Translations under genes and position numbers: made by a program
Shown here: positions 21,732 to 32,702 of the stretch, in pieces
Layout: each line of letters opens with the position of its first letter
Position numbering within the stretch: the stretch's first letter is position 1
The notes under the pieces: model-generated
The model's database searches: none
What the model was told of the DNA's origin: nothing
What the model saw: only the letters and a program-made list of their open reading frames with translations
Assembly: GCF_963855985.1 (NCBI RefSeq)
Contig: NC_087110.1
Location: 8,237,001 to 8,301,000 of the forward strand
Length of the DNA: 64,000 nucleotides
Direction of reading: 5' to 3'
Origin: Ostrinia nubilalis
Taxonomy: Eukaryota > Arthropoda > Insecta > Lepidoptera > Crambidae

Positions 21732-21775
21732 AATTTTACTGATTGCATTTTTGGCATCAGTATCGATCACTAATC
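20784..21775 (-). mobile_element. Helitron-like element with ~140-bp internal tandem repeats
   Basis: Plus-strand start CTAGCGGCCGCCCGCGACTT is the complement of the family 3' end. Inside, the block GCATGCCAAATTTCAAGCGT ... CGGTTTAGATTTTTTCATAC recurs about six times with 130-150-bp spacing. A (CAGA)n microsatellite at about 21693-21728 follows, near the expected 5' end. No transposase. Confidence 0.65.
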
Positions 21776-21982
21776 ACCCCCTGATAGTTATTTTGAAAAT
21801 ATATTTCATGTACAGAATTGACCTCTCTACAGATTTATTATAAGTATAGATTATTTATAACTCGGCGCAAAGACTCATGCAGGTGGTGTAATAATGAAAC
21901 AGTGATTACGTTATCTCTCGCATTCACGCTGGTTATAGGTGACATCACACAGAGGCAGGCATTAGCGTTGTTTATAGTACCG

Positions 21983-22501
21983 CAGAATAATAATAAGTAC
22001 TAAGTACGTACAGAAGTTTTACTTCGCGAAGGTATTTAAAAAAAATGTATGCTCAATGTCATTAACAATATGGTGTAATTTAGCCTGTCTCAAAAGTCAA
22101 GCACCATTTTGTTGACAAACGTCAGTGATCGGCACTGCGCCAAAGCTATAGGGCTGACTTCGGTAAAATGATGTGACGTGAGGTGCCAAACTGCGGAAAA
22201 TGGCGGAGGAAATACATGATTTAGCATGAATTATCATGAATAATATTAACTACTTATTTATCTCTCAGTGTCTTGAGGCAACTTAAAAAAGTGCATTCTG
22301 TGTTTTTATTATTATTTAGGCAGTTAAATACTGCACAGTATTTAGTACACCATTTTCTTTATTTTCTTCCATCATACACAAGAATACGCGTGCGTGACTC
22401 AATGTTCGCTCGTATGTGAGGCCTTGTCGAATAATATCCTGTAGGTGGGCCATCGTGCGTGTTTTGTTTTCGATGTAAACTCGCGGAGATGAACAGGCCT
22501 G
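21983..22501. repeat. 519-bp dispersed repeat, copy 2
   Basis: Second copy of 9595-10120, without the GC-rich MITE arms. TAAGTACT near the left edge and AGTACTTA just after the right edge could be short inverted ends. Confidence 0.75.
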
Positions 22502-22997
22502 ATAGTACTTAATATTAGCGAGTGAGCATCTCTGTTTCAAAAATTACTTATAGCCCCGCCTGCCACGAGTCTTTGCGTTGAGTATAGTTACATTTAATCC
22601 AAGTTTCACATATAATTTGGGAGTTTTTTTCTGAATATTTGGTTGTACCTATAACAAAGCGTTGGGAAGGTCATATAACAAAGTTAGCTGCGTCGTTCGG
22701 GTCAGTATGTCAGGATTAGTGACCTTTACGAGTTTTACCCTATTTAACCTTCCGACGGGGTCAATGTGTTATGACCCCAAGTACGTAACTACGCGCCTAG
22801 TCATAGAATTTTCCCGCTTTTTCTCAGCGTTGGCTTAAGTCGTTATTATTATTATTATTTTTTTTATTTATTTAAGGCAACATACAGTCCTGTACAATCA
22901 ATAGTACTATGGTAAAGATGAATATGACTAAAGACCAAATTAGTGCCTATAATATTTATAGCTATTACAATATTAGTAACAAATGAACCACTCTCAG
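22502..22997. other. no gene seen
   Basis: Includes TTATTATTATTATTATT at about 22843-22860. No supported feature. Confidence 0.45.
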
Positions 22998-23062
22998 GAT
23001 TAATTAGGGGAGGCCTATGTTCAGCAGTGGACGTCCTATGGGTGAAATTATGATGAGGATTG
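22998..23062 (+). mobile_element. RTE 3' scrap
   Basis: TTAGGGGAGGCCTATGTTCA, GCAGTGGACGTCCTATGGGT, then ATTATGATGA. Confidence 0.5.
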
Positions 23063-23378
23063 TAACCCACTATTTCATTAATTTGTTGGTGAATCGAGTT
23101 GGCATGATAAAAGATTTGTCATAATATTAACGACAAAAATGCTGATTTTATTTTTTTTACATCGTAAATTATGAAAAAATAGAGGTATAAAACTCTTAAT
23201 GAAAGTACGAGTAGGTATAAATAAATTATATTTACTTAATTAATACCTAAAGAGAGTTATAGCTTTTGTTTTTCTACTTTCAAAAACAATTTGAAGCTAA
23301 CTAGGTAAAATCGAATCGAACGAGTTGACGAACAAGTTTAGTCAATTTGCCTATATGGTTTGCTTTAAGAATAACTAC

Positions 23379-24243
23379 CTAAAACACTTCAGAAAAATAG
23401 GCCCTCCTGTAATTGATGCACGGTCCATACCTCCTGATTTCTTGATCTAAGCAGTCCATTATACAATAATTCAGATACGTTATATTGTTTTTCGCGCAGA
23501 CCGGCCAGTATACCCTGGGACACTTGCAAGCCGCCATGTTCTCCAGATCAACTATCTTCTTTCGCCCCGGAATCTGGTATGGTTCAGGCAAGTTGTGGGT
23601 GTCCCTGAAGTTCTTATACCAGGGGTCCATAGGAGGCTCCTTTTCTGAAGACGAATCCCTTGGCCTTCTACTTCTACTGGTAGACGGGATTGTAGGCGGT
23701 GTGGTTTCATCCGAATACTCCGAGTAATCGAAGGTAGTCGTTGGTATATCGTCGGAGATGGAAGGAACGCCGGTCAGCTGCTTGCCGGTTGGTGGAGCCC
23801 CTACATACACACCAGGATCATCGTCTTTTGGACCATAGTAGTCAGTAGTGGTCCGTCTCCTCCTTGAACGGGTCGAGGAGTGAACCTGTTGCCAGTCCTT
23901 GTTGAAAGGTGGCGTTGGTGGCGGCCCTTGTGGACCCTGGAACCTGTGGAAAACGCGGTAATCTAGCCTCTGAATTGTATGTTTTTGATATTGGAACAGA
24001 CCTGTGGGAAAATAATAATATTTTAGTTATCTTGCTATATCAATTTCATCAAGTTAGATAGGTACAACCCGATTGAATTAACTGCGCACCTGGCACCCGT
24101 GACAACAGCGACACATCGACGCTTTGGTACGAAATGGGAGTGCGAAGGAGAGTCACATTCCAACGAGATACGCAGTTAGCTCGATCGGGTAGGATCGGGA
24201 GTAGGTACTTACATAAGCTGAATAATAAAATGTTTGCTTTCAT
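23379..24243 (-). CDS. secreted proline-rich linker + C-terminal Kazal protein 4 (spliced)
   Basis: Predicted 217-aa secreted protein. Exon 1 is 24243-24213 (ATG plus 28 nt, MKANILLFSL) with donor GTAAGT. Exon 2 is 24001-23379 after the acceptor TTTTCCCACAG. The intron is 211 bp, phase 1, and the join creates Cys11. The 654-nt frame closes exactly. The mature chain has a Pro/Gly segment (GPQGPPPTPP), an Arg cluster (RSRRRR), and an acidic Ser/Thr/Pro-rich stretch to about residue 135. A D-P-W-Y-K-N-F motif follows, then a Kazal domain with Cys at 169, 171, 179, 190, 194 and 205 (C-P-R-V-Y-W-P-V-C, Arg at P1) and a 12-residue tail. The loop between Cys5 and Cys6 is the shortest of the group (10). 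The linker could be O-glycosylated and the Arg cluster cleaved; both are inference. A second in-frame acceptor (TTTTCCACAG) at about 23943 is a less likely alternative. Confidence 0.75.
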
Positions 24244-25002
24244 GATCTTTTTTCTTGCAAGTAACGTTCATTTAAATCGCTATAATTACAATAATAACAG
24301 ATACTTTGTTCTACGTATGTATATCTATTATCAGAATTAATTTAGGTAAAGTTGGGCACTAATAAACGTCAAATTAACACATTGTTAATTAATTTCGTTA
24401 TTTTGATAAGTAATTCAAGGTATCGCTAAGATCGATCCAAAACTAAAATCACTGGAATATCCATTAAAATGGTAATATCGATAAAACTTAATTGGTTTTT
24501 TAGACTTCATTTTTCTAGGTATATTGTTCAATTAAACTGGGCTATAAAATACCCGTATAGTGCCTTATTAAGCGCTCATTATACTCTAGCTACTGTAAAA
24601 GTTACATTACTTAAACACAAAATTAAGACATACCTCATGAAGGCAAAGATTTACCGCCGCACCGCATCGCATCGCAACCGTCCGCAATCATCCGCAAAAT
24701 AACGCAACTATGTTTACTAATATTTTAGTTGCAAAAGCGAGTCAAAGCGACGAGGGGAAGCTTATTATTTCATTTGACACCGTCGCCGCAGACTGTCTCT
24801 TGATTTATACAACACAGGTGACCCAGTTGTGTTGGACCGAGAGGCTGCGGTCTTAGTGTTAGGTGATAACTGAATTACCTCCGCTATCAGTACTGGTGTT
24901 TATTCAAGTGTGTAGTTGGCTAAATCTAAAACTGTAGTACAAAATAGGCTAAAATTATTATTATACTTACATCATTGAACATTATTATTATACAATACGG
25001 GT
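24244..25002. other. 5' flank of Kazal gene 4, no other gene
   Basis: AT-rich. No recognisable coding exon; the plus frame 24469-24702 has no domain. Confidence 0.45.
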
Positions 25003-25084
25003 GTTTTCTATGTATATTAAGTATGTATTTATAAAAAAAAAGCATTTAAGTATGTTTTATATCCGTTGTCTAGTACCCATAGTA
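25003..25084 (+). repeat. SINE-like tail, left part
   Basis: TATCCGTTGTCTAGTACCCA resembles the 3' part of the SINE at 60687-60937. It continues at 26326 after the inserted element. Confidence 0.65.
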
Positions 25085-26325
25085 GGGGAGACCTAGGAGA
25101 GTTGTGACAGAGGTGAGTTGTGACAAGGACGATTTCTCCTTACTTAATATAGTTAGGAAGCTGGAAAAAACGCTTGTTTGTCGCTTTTAAGACGCTCTTC
25201 TTAACTAAGTACATGCGGGCGGTGCTAGAGGCACGGTTACGTAAATATGACGTCTGTGTACAAAAAAATGCGAAAAGTAAGTTTTTCGTCAAAATTTTAT
25301 TTCAAATTATATCATGTTTTAGTATATGTGCACTGTTGTGTTATTTTTTCTCAAGTTGCATGGTTATTCAGGTCTCAAAATGTAGCATTGATATTTTGGG
25401 TGCGCATCGTGTTTAGAAAATAAAAATTATTATTCGAACCAAGTCGTCATTTTAAACACCTAGGAGAGTTGTGACAGGCTGTCACAACTCTCCTAGCTTA
25501 CCTAATTTTTCTGATGGGCCATTTCCACGATGTTTTTAGATGTTTTTTGTGTGTTAGTAGGTTCATAATTTGTATAAGTAATTGCCTGCTGCTACTTTTT
25601 TGATTCTGAATGCCTAATAAGTATACATAAATGCCGTATAGAGGAACTGCTCGCTGGAGTCGAAATATAGGACCTGATTAGGTTTTAAAAAGGGTTAAAG
25701 TTTAAGATATGCTGCGACCTCTCACAATCTAAACTTGTCAAGATATATTAAGAAGAAAGAGGCTTATCAAGTAAACCCAGAAGGCGAAGCTCCGTCTATG
25801 GATTATACCACCGCGACTATTTTATTTCTAAAGAAGAGGAAGGGAAGGGAAGAGGAAGAAAATATATTAAGTGATAAATTAGCAAAAAAATATAATAAAA
25901 AAATTAAGTGTCGTGGAAGAAAAATGAAAGCTGGAGAAATGCGGCTCAATCTGTGTAACGACATCCTATAACTATTTGTTTTAATTGTTACTAAAGGGTG
26001 ATTAAAGTACTTTTTTGCTAAAAAATGATATTTGATTGAGTATTATGGTATTTTTATATCTAATAGATGAAATATAATGCTGTCACAACTCACCTCGGTA
26101 CCTGTCACAACTTACCTCGGTGCTAGGAGAGTTGTGACAGAGGGAGTGCTCTAAGATTTTGGTGATTTTCTTAGAAACCCTAATACTTTAGTTAACTTTG
26201 GTGATTGTTTTGAAAACAGAAGGAACGGCGCTGCATTAATTTGTATGATTCATAGCTGTTGAATGTTTTTTGAGCGAGATATGGCCCCTAAAGTAAAAAT
26301 TGTCACAACTCTCCTAGGTCTCCCC
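25085..26325. mobile_element. TA-flanked terminal-inverted-repeat element, 1241 bp
   Basis: Perfect 25-bp inverted ends beginning GGGGAGACCTAGGAGAGTTG, flanked on both sides by TA, as for Tc1/mariner/pogo-type elements. It interrupts a SINE-like tail whose two halves join across it. The motif AGGAGAGTTGTGACAG or a variant occurs about eight times on both strands (near 25091, 25111, 25459, 25478, 26081, 26104, 26123 and 26301), including a perfect 37-bp palindrome at 25459-25495. The short plus frames (25174-25416, 25735-25971) are not an intact transposase, so the element is probably non-autonomous. Confidence 0.8.
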
Positions 26326-26392
26326 TACAAGCTTTGCTTAGTTTGGGGCTAGCGGCGCAGTGTTAAATGTCCAAGGATATTTATTATTTATT
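26326..26392 (+). repeat. SINE-like tail, right part
   Basis: TACAAGCTTTGCTTAGTTTG then GGGGCTAGCGGCGCAGTG, the continuation of 25003-25084. Confidence 0.65.
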
Positions 26393-26399
26393 TATTTAA

Positions 26400-26560
26400 T
26401 AATGATTATTTCAGCCACTGCTGAACATAAACTTCCCTCAATGATTTCCACATCGCCCGGTTGGTAGCGGCCTGCATCCAGCGCCTTCCTGCTACCTTTA
26501 TGAGGTCGTCGGTTCACCTTATGTGTGGACTTCCCACGCTGCGTTTTCATATACATTAGA
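26400..26560 (-). mobile_element. RTE 3' fragment
   Basis: TTTCAGCCACTGCTGAACAT ... CGGCCTGCATCCAGCGCCTT, the complement of an RTE polymerase end. Confidence 0.6.
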
Positions 26561-27119
26561 AAAGGTCTCTATACTATAGGTAACAAAAAAGGGGGCAAAT
26601 CTGGAGATTTTGATAAATTAACAAACTAATATCTACAAGAAATATTTCAAGAATTCCAATTTCGAAGACACTCTTTAAATTACAAGAGGCAAATCGAGGA
26701 TTTCAATCCCTTACTCAACACTAGCCAGATGGATTGAAAAAACTTGATGTTCACATTTTGTCCCTTAGTCACCTTTTCTGCCTATTCAATTCTGCTGGAA
26801 CTGGAACCACACTGCATAAAAGTAAAAGTGGTTATATCCTTTTCTTAGTTATAACTATTTTCTCTACACTCGCTCTCTCTCATGAGCATAGCCTATCCCT
26901 AGAGTTTTGCCAGAGGCCTGCCTAGTTCTCGAGGGGCATGCTCGGCTCAGAATGAGTTATGAACAGAGAAACTTTTTATAGATTTCACTGCCTCCCCGCT
27001 ACAATATTTATTGCCTTCATTCTAACGCTTAAAGCGCTTACTTTTGCATAAGATGTTGATAGACAAAGTGAAATACACTGTGGTAAATTAGTTCTGACTT
27101 GTCCAAATTTTACTTTATA
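26561..27119. other. no gene seen
   Basis: No supported feature; the plus frame 26734-26925 has no domain. Confidence 0.45.
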
Positions 27120-27220
27120 CACACTAATATTATAAAAAGGATTTGATTGTTTGTTTGTATTGAATAGGCTCCAAAACTACTGTACCGATTTGATAAAGGC
27201 TTCCTACGCTATAGAATATG
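27120..27220 (+). mobile_element. Helitron-like 5' fragment
   Basis: ACACTAATATTATAAAAAGG and CTACTGTACCGATTTGATAA match the start of the short Helitron family; the 3' end is missing. Confidence 0.5.
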
Positions 27221-27264
27221 GATAGATCTAGACATTCTATGACTGACTAAAATTAACGGTCTAT

Positions 27265-27432
27265 TCTACTTTGATCACCTAGATTTGATCACCCAGGTGA
27301 TCAAAGTGAACTCGCGACACATTGGTGTCCTTTGATCACCCATGGATAAGATCACCTTGGGGATAAAAGTGAACTTCTTATCCATGGACGATCAAAGGAT
27401 GTGTCGCTTGGAGTCCACTTTGATCACCTAGC
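27265..27432. repeat. palindromic MITE with TGATCAC repeats
   Basis: Complementary halves with ACTTTGATCACCTAG at both ends and GATCACCCATGGATAAG / CTTATCCATGGACGATC inside. Confidence 0.65.
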
Positions 27433-28610
27433 TAAAGCTAGTTTCATAATGGTCTTCAGTATAGTTCTTTTATTTTTCGTTTCTTTTGTGTGATACACGT
27501 GTAACACTAAACAGCGCCACTATGGCCGAATATGGAACATGATTACTCTACGATCATGAGAGTCATTCGTGCTTTGGCCAATGATTTATACCGCGATAGT
27601 GACCGCTATCAGATATTTCAATTAACAAAAGTTCTGTCAAAAACCAACCCAAGTTGGGTACGCCACAAAATTGACACGACATTCGTTGAGGGTAGTCCCA
27701 TCGTAAACTTCCCGCATTAATCTCCGAAGTCGATTCAAATTTATCTTTGTTTTAGCGAGTTTCCAAAATAAATTTGGCCCTCGCTGAAAACGAGAGTCTT
27801 CAATGCAATGCAGACCAACTTTTTGAGGTTCAGGTGCGGTGAAGTTTCAATGGAATACAACCAGCACAAATGTCATTTTTTTGTTGGAAAATCGCACTTA
27901 TAACAACTGGATAAAATGCTAAAATGTTTGCGCTGTGTTCTGTATAACGAATCTGTGTATTCTATTGTGGAAGTTTTCTTTTGTCGTACGTTTTCAAAGA
28001 CTTCTAAGGACAACTGTTCAGAATGAAAATTGTGTTGCAACGCGAGCTTACGTTTGTTCATTATTATCTAAGATAAACTTCAAATGACATAAACCAAATT
28101 CATATTTAATTAGTGACAATGTAAAATACGTTTCATTAAACCATACAAGTGCTAATTTCACACTTTTGCGGCACATAATTAATTAAACTCATCTCTATCT
28201 CTCGCAATCGACTAATTTAGTAAAACTTAGTAATATTTGTCCAGTTTTGTATAAATTTCCAATTTAAAACCATCTCCTTTGTAACTTGTCTATCGGTTCT
28301 TAGATTTGTCAATGCCTAAAAAGTAGCTCGTCTGTCCAGCCCTGTCTAGCCACGATCGAACTTAAAAATTAGGACTTTGGAAATACGCTGCCAAAGTTTG
28401 GGCGATCGCAAAAGCTTTCACTTTGGATTGATATCTCATCGGCTCTTATCTGATTAATTTTCATAATGCTAATACACAAATTTCGGTTCCGCCACTTAGC
28501 TTTTGCTTTATAGTATAAAGCACAAAATAGCAAAAATATCATATTCAAGTTGAATATGATATTTTTTTGTTTCAAAAATGATACTTCAGTGTTTCTTAGC
28601 TAATGCAAAC
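27433..28610. other. no supported gene; one perfect hairpin
   Basis: A plus frame at 27532-27720 has no recognisable domain. A 17-bp perfect hairpin (AAAAATATCATATTCAA and complement, 1-nt loop) lies at about 28529-28563; its function is unknown. Confidence 0.4.
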
Positions 28611-28651
28611 AGTGGACATTATTATAAGATAAACTTTCGCGTTCCATTTCA

Positions 28652-28755
28652 ACTAAAATAGAGAAACACGGTGAGTCAAGCGGTGAGTACATTATGTACT
28701 TAACTCATATAAAAAATGACGCATTGAGACCCGTACCGTGTTTCTCTAATTTAGT
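28652..28755. repeat. small MITE
   Basis: Inverted ends ACTAAAATAGAGAAACACGG and CCGTGTTTCTCTAATTTAGT. The word AGTGGACATTATTA occurs on both sides. Confidence 0.6.
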
Positions 28756-29884
28756 GGACATTATTATTTTGAATCAATGAAACACGAGCTATTTTCATTC
28801 ATAATAGGCTAGTTTCCTAAAAAAATTTTTTTAGTCCGTAATGTTTAATATCAAAAAATATTGGACACATATATTTTTATTTGTCAATCTAACAAATAAT
28901 TACATAGTTATGGTGCGTTGAAGTTCCGCACGACGTCACAACGTGCGGCACTTTTATGCACGCATTGACGTCACGGGCCTCTTCTTATGAACTTTGGCGC
29001 GCTTTATCTCTTTAAATTTTTATTAGTTTGAAAAAGTGAAAAATACGTGTAGAGTATTTTTTGATAAGTTAACTGACGGACTCTTGCTTTTTGACCCAGG
29101 AAACATCCCTATTATTATATAATTTATTAATATTTAGGTTTATTCATTGTAGGTAACTTATAACACACTACTACTATTATTCTGTGCTAGTACCTAAAGC
29201 TCAACCCATTTGGTGGTATGTACCTAATGAGGATCATTTCGATTTTTAGCTGTGAATGCAGATTTATAGGGCTAAGAAATCCTTAATACACAGTCCAAAA
29301 ATTTTTGTTCTACGACAAAAATTGACGAAGTTATGGCCAAATTACTAAAAAAGTTCACTGACCGCCCGGCGCGCGGACGATGACGTCACTATATCCGATC
29401 CGAACGCTGCCGGCGTACTGCGTGGATAGAAAATATTTTTTTCTAGCCAAACTATCAGTTTTAGAGAAAAACTTGCAATGACATTTATTCATCGGAATAA
29501 AGTAAGCTATCGATAGATAATTTTTAAAAATAGAAATTGTGAAAAATAACCCAAAAAATCCATACGCTCATACGATTCAATGGAACGCAGAGACGCGATT
29601 GGGGTCTCCGCGGTGGTATATTTGGCGATTTATGAGTCATATCTTCTTCCAAGTAAAATATAAAAATGTATAAGTATTAATTTATTTACTTCTAACAATA
29701 AGGTATAGCTGAGGCAGATACACTCTGCCTAGGGTACAAGACATTGGTATGAAGATCATTTCGATGTACACGCAATACCTACCTGTTATTTAGTTTTTCT
29801 GAGTTAAACCTACGTACCTACCTATCTATTGCTGCAGGAAAGGACAGCTGCTCCCTCCTGGAAATCTATTTAATCTTAGCCTAG

Positions 29885-30112
29885 AAGCTGGGTATGACTC
29901 CCCCGCCCCCCTCCTCTCCCAGGTCATAAGCTGGGCATAACTTCCCCCTCGGGCAGAAGTTGGGTATGATTTACCCCCCCCCCCAGGCCCGAAACTGGGT
30001 ATGACTTGACCCCCCCCCCCCCTCCCCCCAGGCCAGAAGCTGGGTAAGGCTAGCCCCTCCCCCCAGCCCATAGACCCCCCCCCCCTCCCTCAGGCCAGAA
30101 GCTGGGTATTAT
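29885..30112. repeat. C-rich minisatellite in foldback loop
   Basis: Five degenerate units of CCAGAAGCTGGGTATGACTT followed by long C runs (up to 14). The opposite strand has repeated G tracts that could form quadruplexes. Confidence 0.8.
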
Positions 30113-31379
30113 TATGTTCAATACAAATAACAATCATTAAGTTACACTCACCCCAACCGCGTCTCCGCATTGCATCGAATCCTATGAAAATGTGGTTTTT
30201 GGACATAGCGATACTTATTTTTCACAATTTTTATTTTTAAAAATTACTGGTCGATAGGTTACTTTATTTTGATGAATAAATGTTATTAAAAGTTTTTTTC
30301 TAAAACTGATAGTTTAGCTGGAAAAAAATATTTTCCATCTCAATAGTACGCGGCTGCGCTCGATTCGGATATAGTGACCACGCGGCCCTGCGTACGTTGA
30401 CTTTTAGCGGCAAAAACGGCCTATGTTTATTACTTAATATCTTCGTAAGTAATGGTCCAATTTGGATAATTCAAAAAGATATATCTTTCTTATGTCTTAA
30501 AGATTAACGTAGATACTAGTTTTATTGAATTTTCTACAACAGTACTGATCCTCATTGATGTAATAGTTACAACTTTTTTTTTTATTAATCATCAATTAAT
30601 ATAGAGACATAACTGATAAAATTAACAAAAAAGTTTAAAGAAACGGCCATTGTCCTTGAAAAACCCATCCATTGAATAACAATTTTCAAACAAACTTCAA
30701 TACTGTCTGCTTCAAATACATTTTTTATCTGCCTCCCGCGCCATCTCCGCAAATTCAAACTTTACCCTCATATAAAAAGTGTCGTGAAATTTTTATTAGC
30801 CCTGATCGACTATACAAAATGGCGCGTAAATTTTTATTTCGTTATCACTTATTTGGCTTCACGACGGAGTTTATTGCGTACAGTCTGAGGGAGTAAAAAT
30901 TTACGATTCACTTCGACGTATTGAAGGACGTTTCTGTGATGAACTTTACTTTATTGTATGGCGTACGTTGACGATCTCTGATTTGTTTAAATTCGATTCG
31001 AATGACTTCGGGAAGTCGTATGAATTACATTAAGGAATTTAAAAGGCTTGAAAGCATTTATTATTCAACAACAAAGGTTTGACTGGGCTACACACATCGT
31101 AATAGGGTTGTTTTCTGGGTAAAAAAGCAAGAGTTTGAATTAGTCCGTCGGTTAACTTATCAAAAAATACTCGATACGTATTTGTCACTTTTTCAAACTA
31201 ATGAAAATTGAAAGAGATAAAGCGCGCCAATGTTTAAAAGTAGAGGCCGTGACGTCAAGGTGTGCTTAAAAGTGTAGCACTCTGTAACGTCCAGTAGAAC
31301 TTTAACGCGTCATAACTACTTGTTTGATTGACAAATAAATATATAGGTGTCCAATATTATTTGATAATGTAATTGACGG

Positions 31380-31467
31380 ACCATCAATCCCCAATTTTTA
31401 AGTGACCCCTATGAAAACTTCCTATTGTGTGTTACCATAGGGGTCACTTAAAAATTAGGGACTGATG
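31380..31467. repeat. small perfect-hairpin MITE
   Basis: TTTTTAAGTGACCCCTATG pairs with CATAGGGGTCACTTAAAAA around a 22-nt loop. It is nested in the right end of the foldback element. Confidence 0.75.
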
Positions 31468-31516
31468 GTGAAAACGGGCATTAAAGTTTTATTTTAGGAA
31501 ACTAACCTATCACCTA

Positions 31517-32018
31517 TACAGGGTGTTAGGTAAATGGGTATATGAGCCGACACTAGCCTATGTTAACATGGTCATATAAATGGTATGGTGAAGTCAGAAA
31601 ATTGATATCTTCATTTTAATTATTTTATTTTTCATACAAATCGGATTTTATAAAATTAATTTTGTATGAAAATTTAAAAAAATAAAATGATGATATTAAA
31701 TTTCTGACTTCACCATACCATTTATATGACCATGTTAACATGGGCTAGTGTCGGCTTATATACCCACTAGCTTTCCGCCCGCGGCTTCGCCCGCGTGGAA
31801 TTTTGTCTGTCACAGAAAAACTTTATCGCGCGCGTCCCTGTTTCAAAAACCGGGATAAAAACTATCCTATGTTCTTTCCCGGGACTCAAACTATCTCTAT
31901 GCCAAATTTCATCAAAATCGGTTGCGAGGTTTAAGCGGGAAAGCGTAACAGACAGACAGACAGACAGAGTTACTTTCGCATTTATAATATTAGTTGGGAT
32001 TTACCTAACACCCTGTAT
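31517..32018. repeat. palindromic MITE split by a Helitron
   Basis: ACAGGGTGTTAGGTAAATGG at the left; TTTACCTAACACCCTGT at the right. Long inner pairing around GACTTCACCATACCATTTAT. The Helitron at 31767-31999 lies between A and TTTACC of the right arm. Confidence 0.85.
31767..31999 (-). mobile_element. non-autonomous Helitron, 233 bp
   Basis: In its own orientation it starts TCCCAACTAATATTATAAAT and ends GCCGCGGGCGGAAAGCTAG, inserted between A and T of the MITE. A (GTCT)n microsatellite lies near the 5' end. Almost identical to 38048-38288. Confidence 0.92.
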
Positions 32019-32429
32019 TCGGGCGATAGCGCGAAGCGAAGTCTTGCGACTATGCAAAAAAGCAACAAAGTAGGTACTCGCAAACGCGAATACTTGGCTA
32101 CATATGTGGCCCAGGGATTAGAGTCATAAAAAACTGTAAAAAACGCATTATTTTTGATACAATACTAGTTCACATTGCAGAAACATGATTTATTCATTGA
32201 ATACCAAATTCAAATACGTAGCAGATAACCAAAATGTTAATCTTGGATTTACACAGTCATGTAGTAAACCTTACCCAAAAATAAACAGTAAATAAGAACG
32301 TACTCGTATGTAGGTACAACGATATTCAGGTAACACTTATGTAGACTCGGTGGGTACCTAGCTAACATTAGCTAGTGCTAGTAAATATTTTGAGTAAATC
32401 ACCTATTATCCCCAAGTTTAATATCTAAA
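32019..32429. other. no gene seen
   Basis: No supported feature. Confidence 0.45.
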
Positions 32430-32680
32430 GTCTGTGTACCCTCTGTGTACACAATTTCATTCAAATCGGTTCATACAACCTTTCATCACCCTTTTCAACC
32501 CCTTACAACCCCTTTTTAGAAATAAAAAGTAGCCCATGTCCTTTCTCGGGCTCTAGACTATCTGTGTACCAAATTTCATTCAAATCGGTTCATACAACCT
32601 TCCATCCCCCTTTTCAACCCCTTAAAATCCCTTTTTAACAATAATAAGTAGCCTCTGTCCTTTCTCAGGCTCTTAACTAA
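32430..32680 (+). repeat. two ~120-bp tandem repeats, Helitron-like
   Basis: CATTCAAATCGGTTCATACA with CCCTTTTCAACCCCTTA recurs twice, each followed by GTCCTTTCTCGGGCTCT or similar. Confidence 0.6.
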
Positions 32681-32702
32681 AGTATGATTACAAATCGTTC
32701 AT

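Larger units (their letters stand above)
28805..31508. mobile_element. large foldback element, 2.7 kb
   Basis: Ends TAGGCTAGTTTCCTAAAA and TTTTAGGAAACTAACCTA are inverted. Several interior blocks pair in mirrored order: 28860-28900 with 31325-31365, 28985-29095 with 31110-31245, 29395-29545 with 30230-30395, 29577-29615 with 30150-30185. Overall this makes an imperfect long inverted repeat with a roughly 500-bp loop. The minus frame 30071-29826 is the C-rich array. No transposase. Confidence 0.75.

Noticed and set aside
25735..25971. Lys/Glu-rich frame as the transposase of the TA-flanked element
   Set aside because: It is short, lacks catalytic motifs and is preceded by stops; at best a decayed fragment.
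29826..30071. Gly/Pro-rich 81-aa frame as a structural protein
   Set aside because: It is a translation of the C-rich minisatellite in the foldback loop.
31795..32073. 92-aa plus-strand frame and its near-copy at 38060-38260
   Set aside because: Both are translations of the short Helitron; they carry no protein domain.
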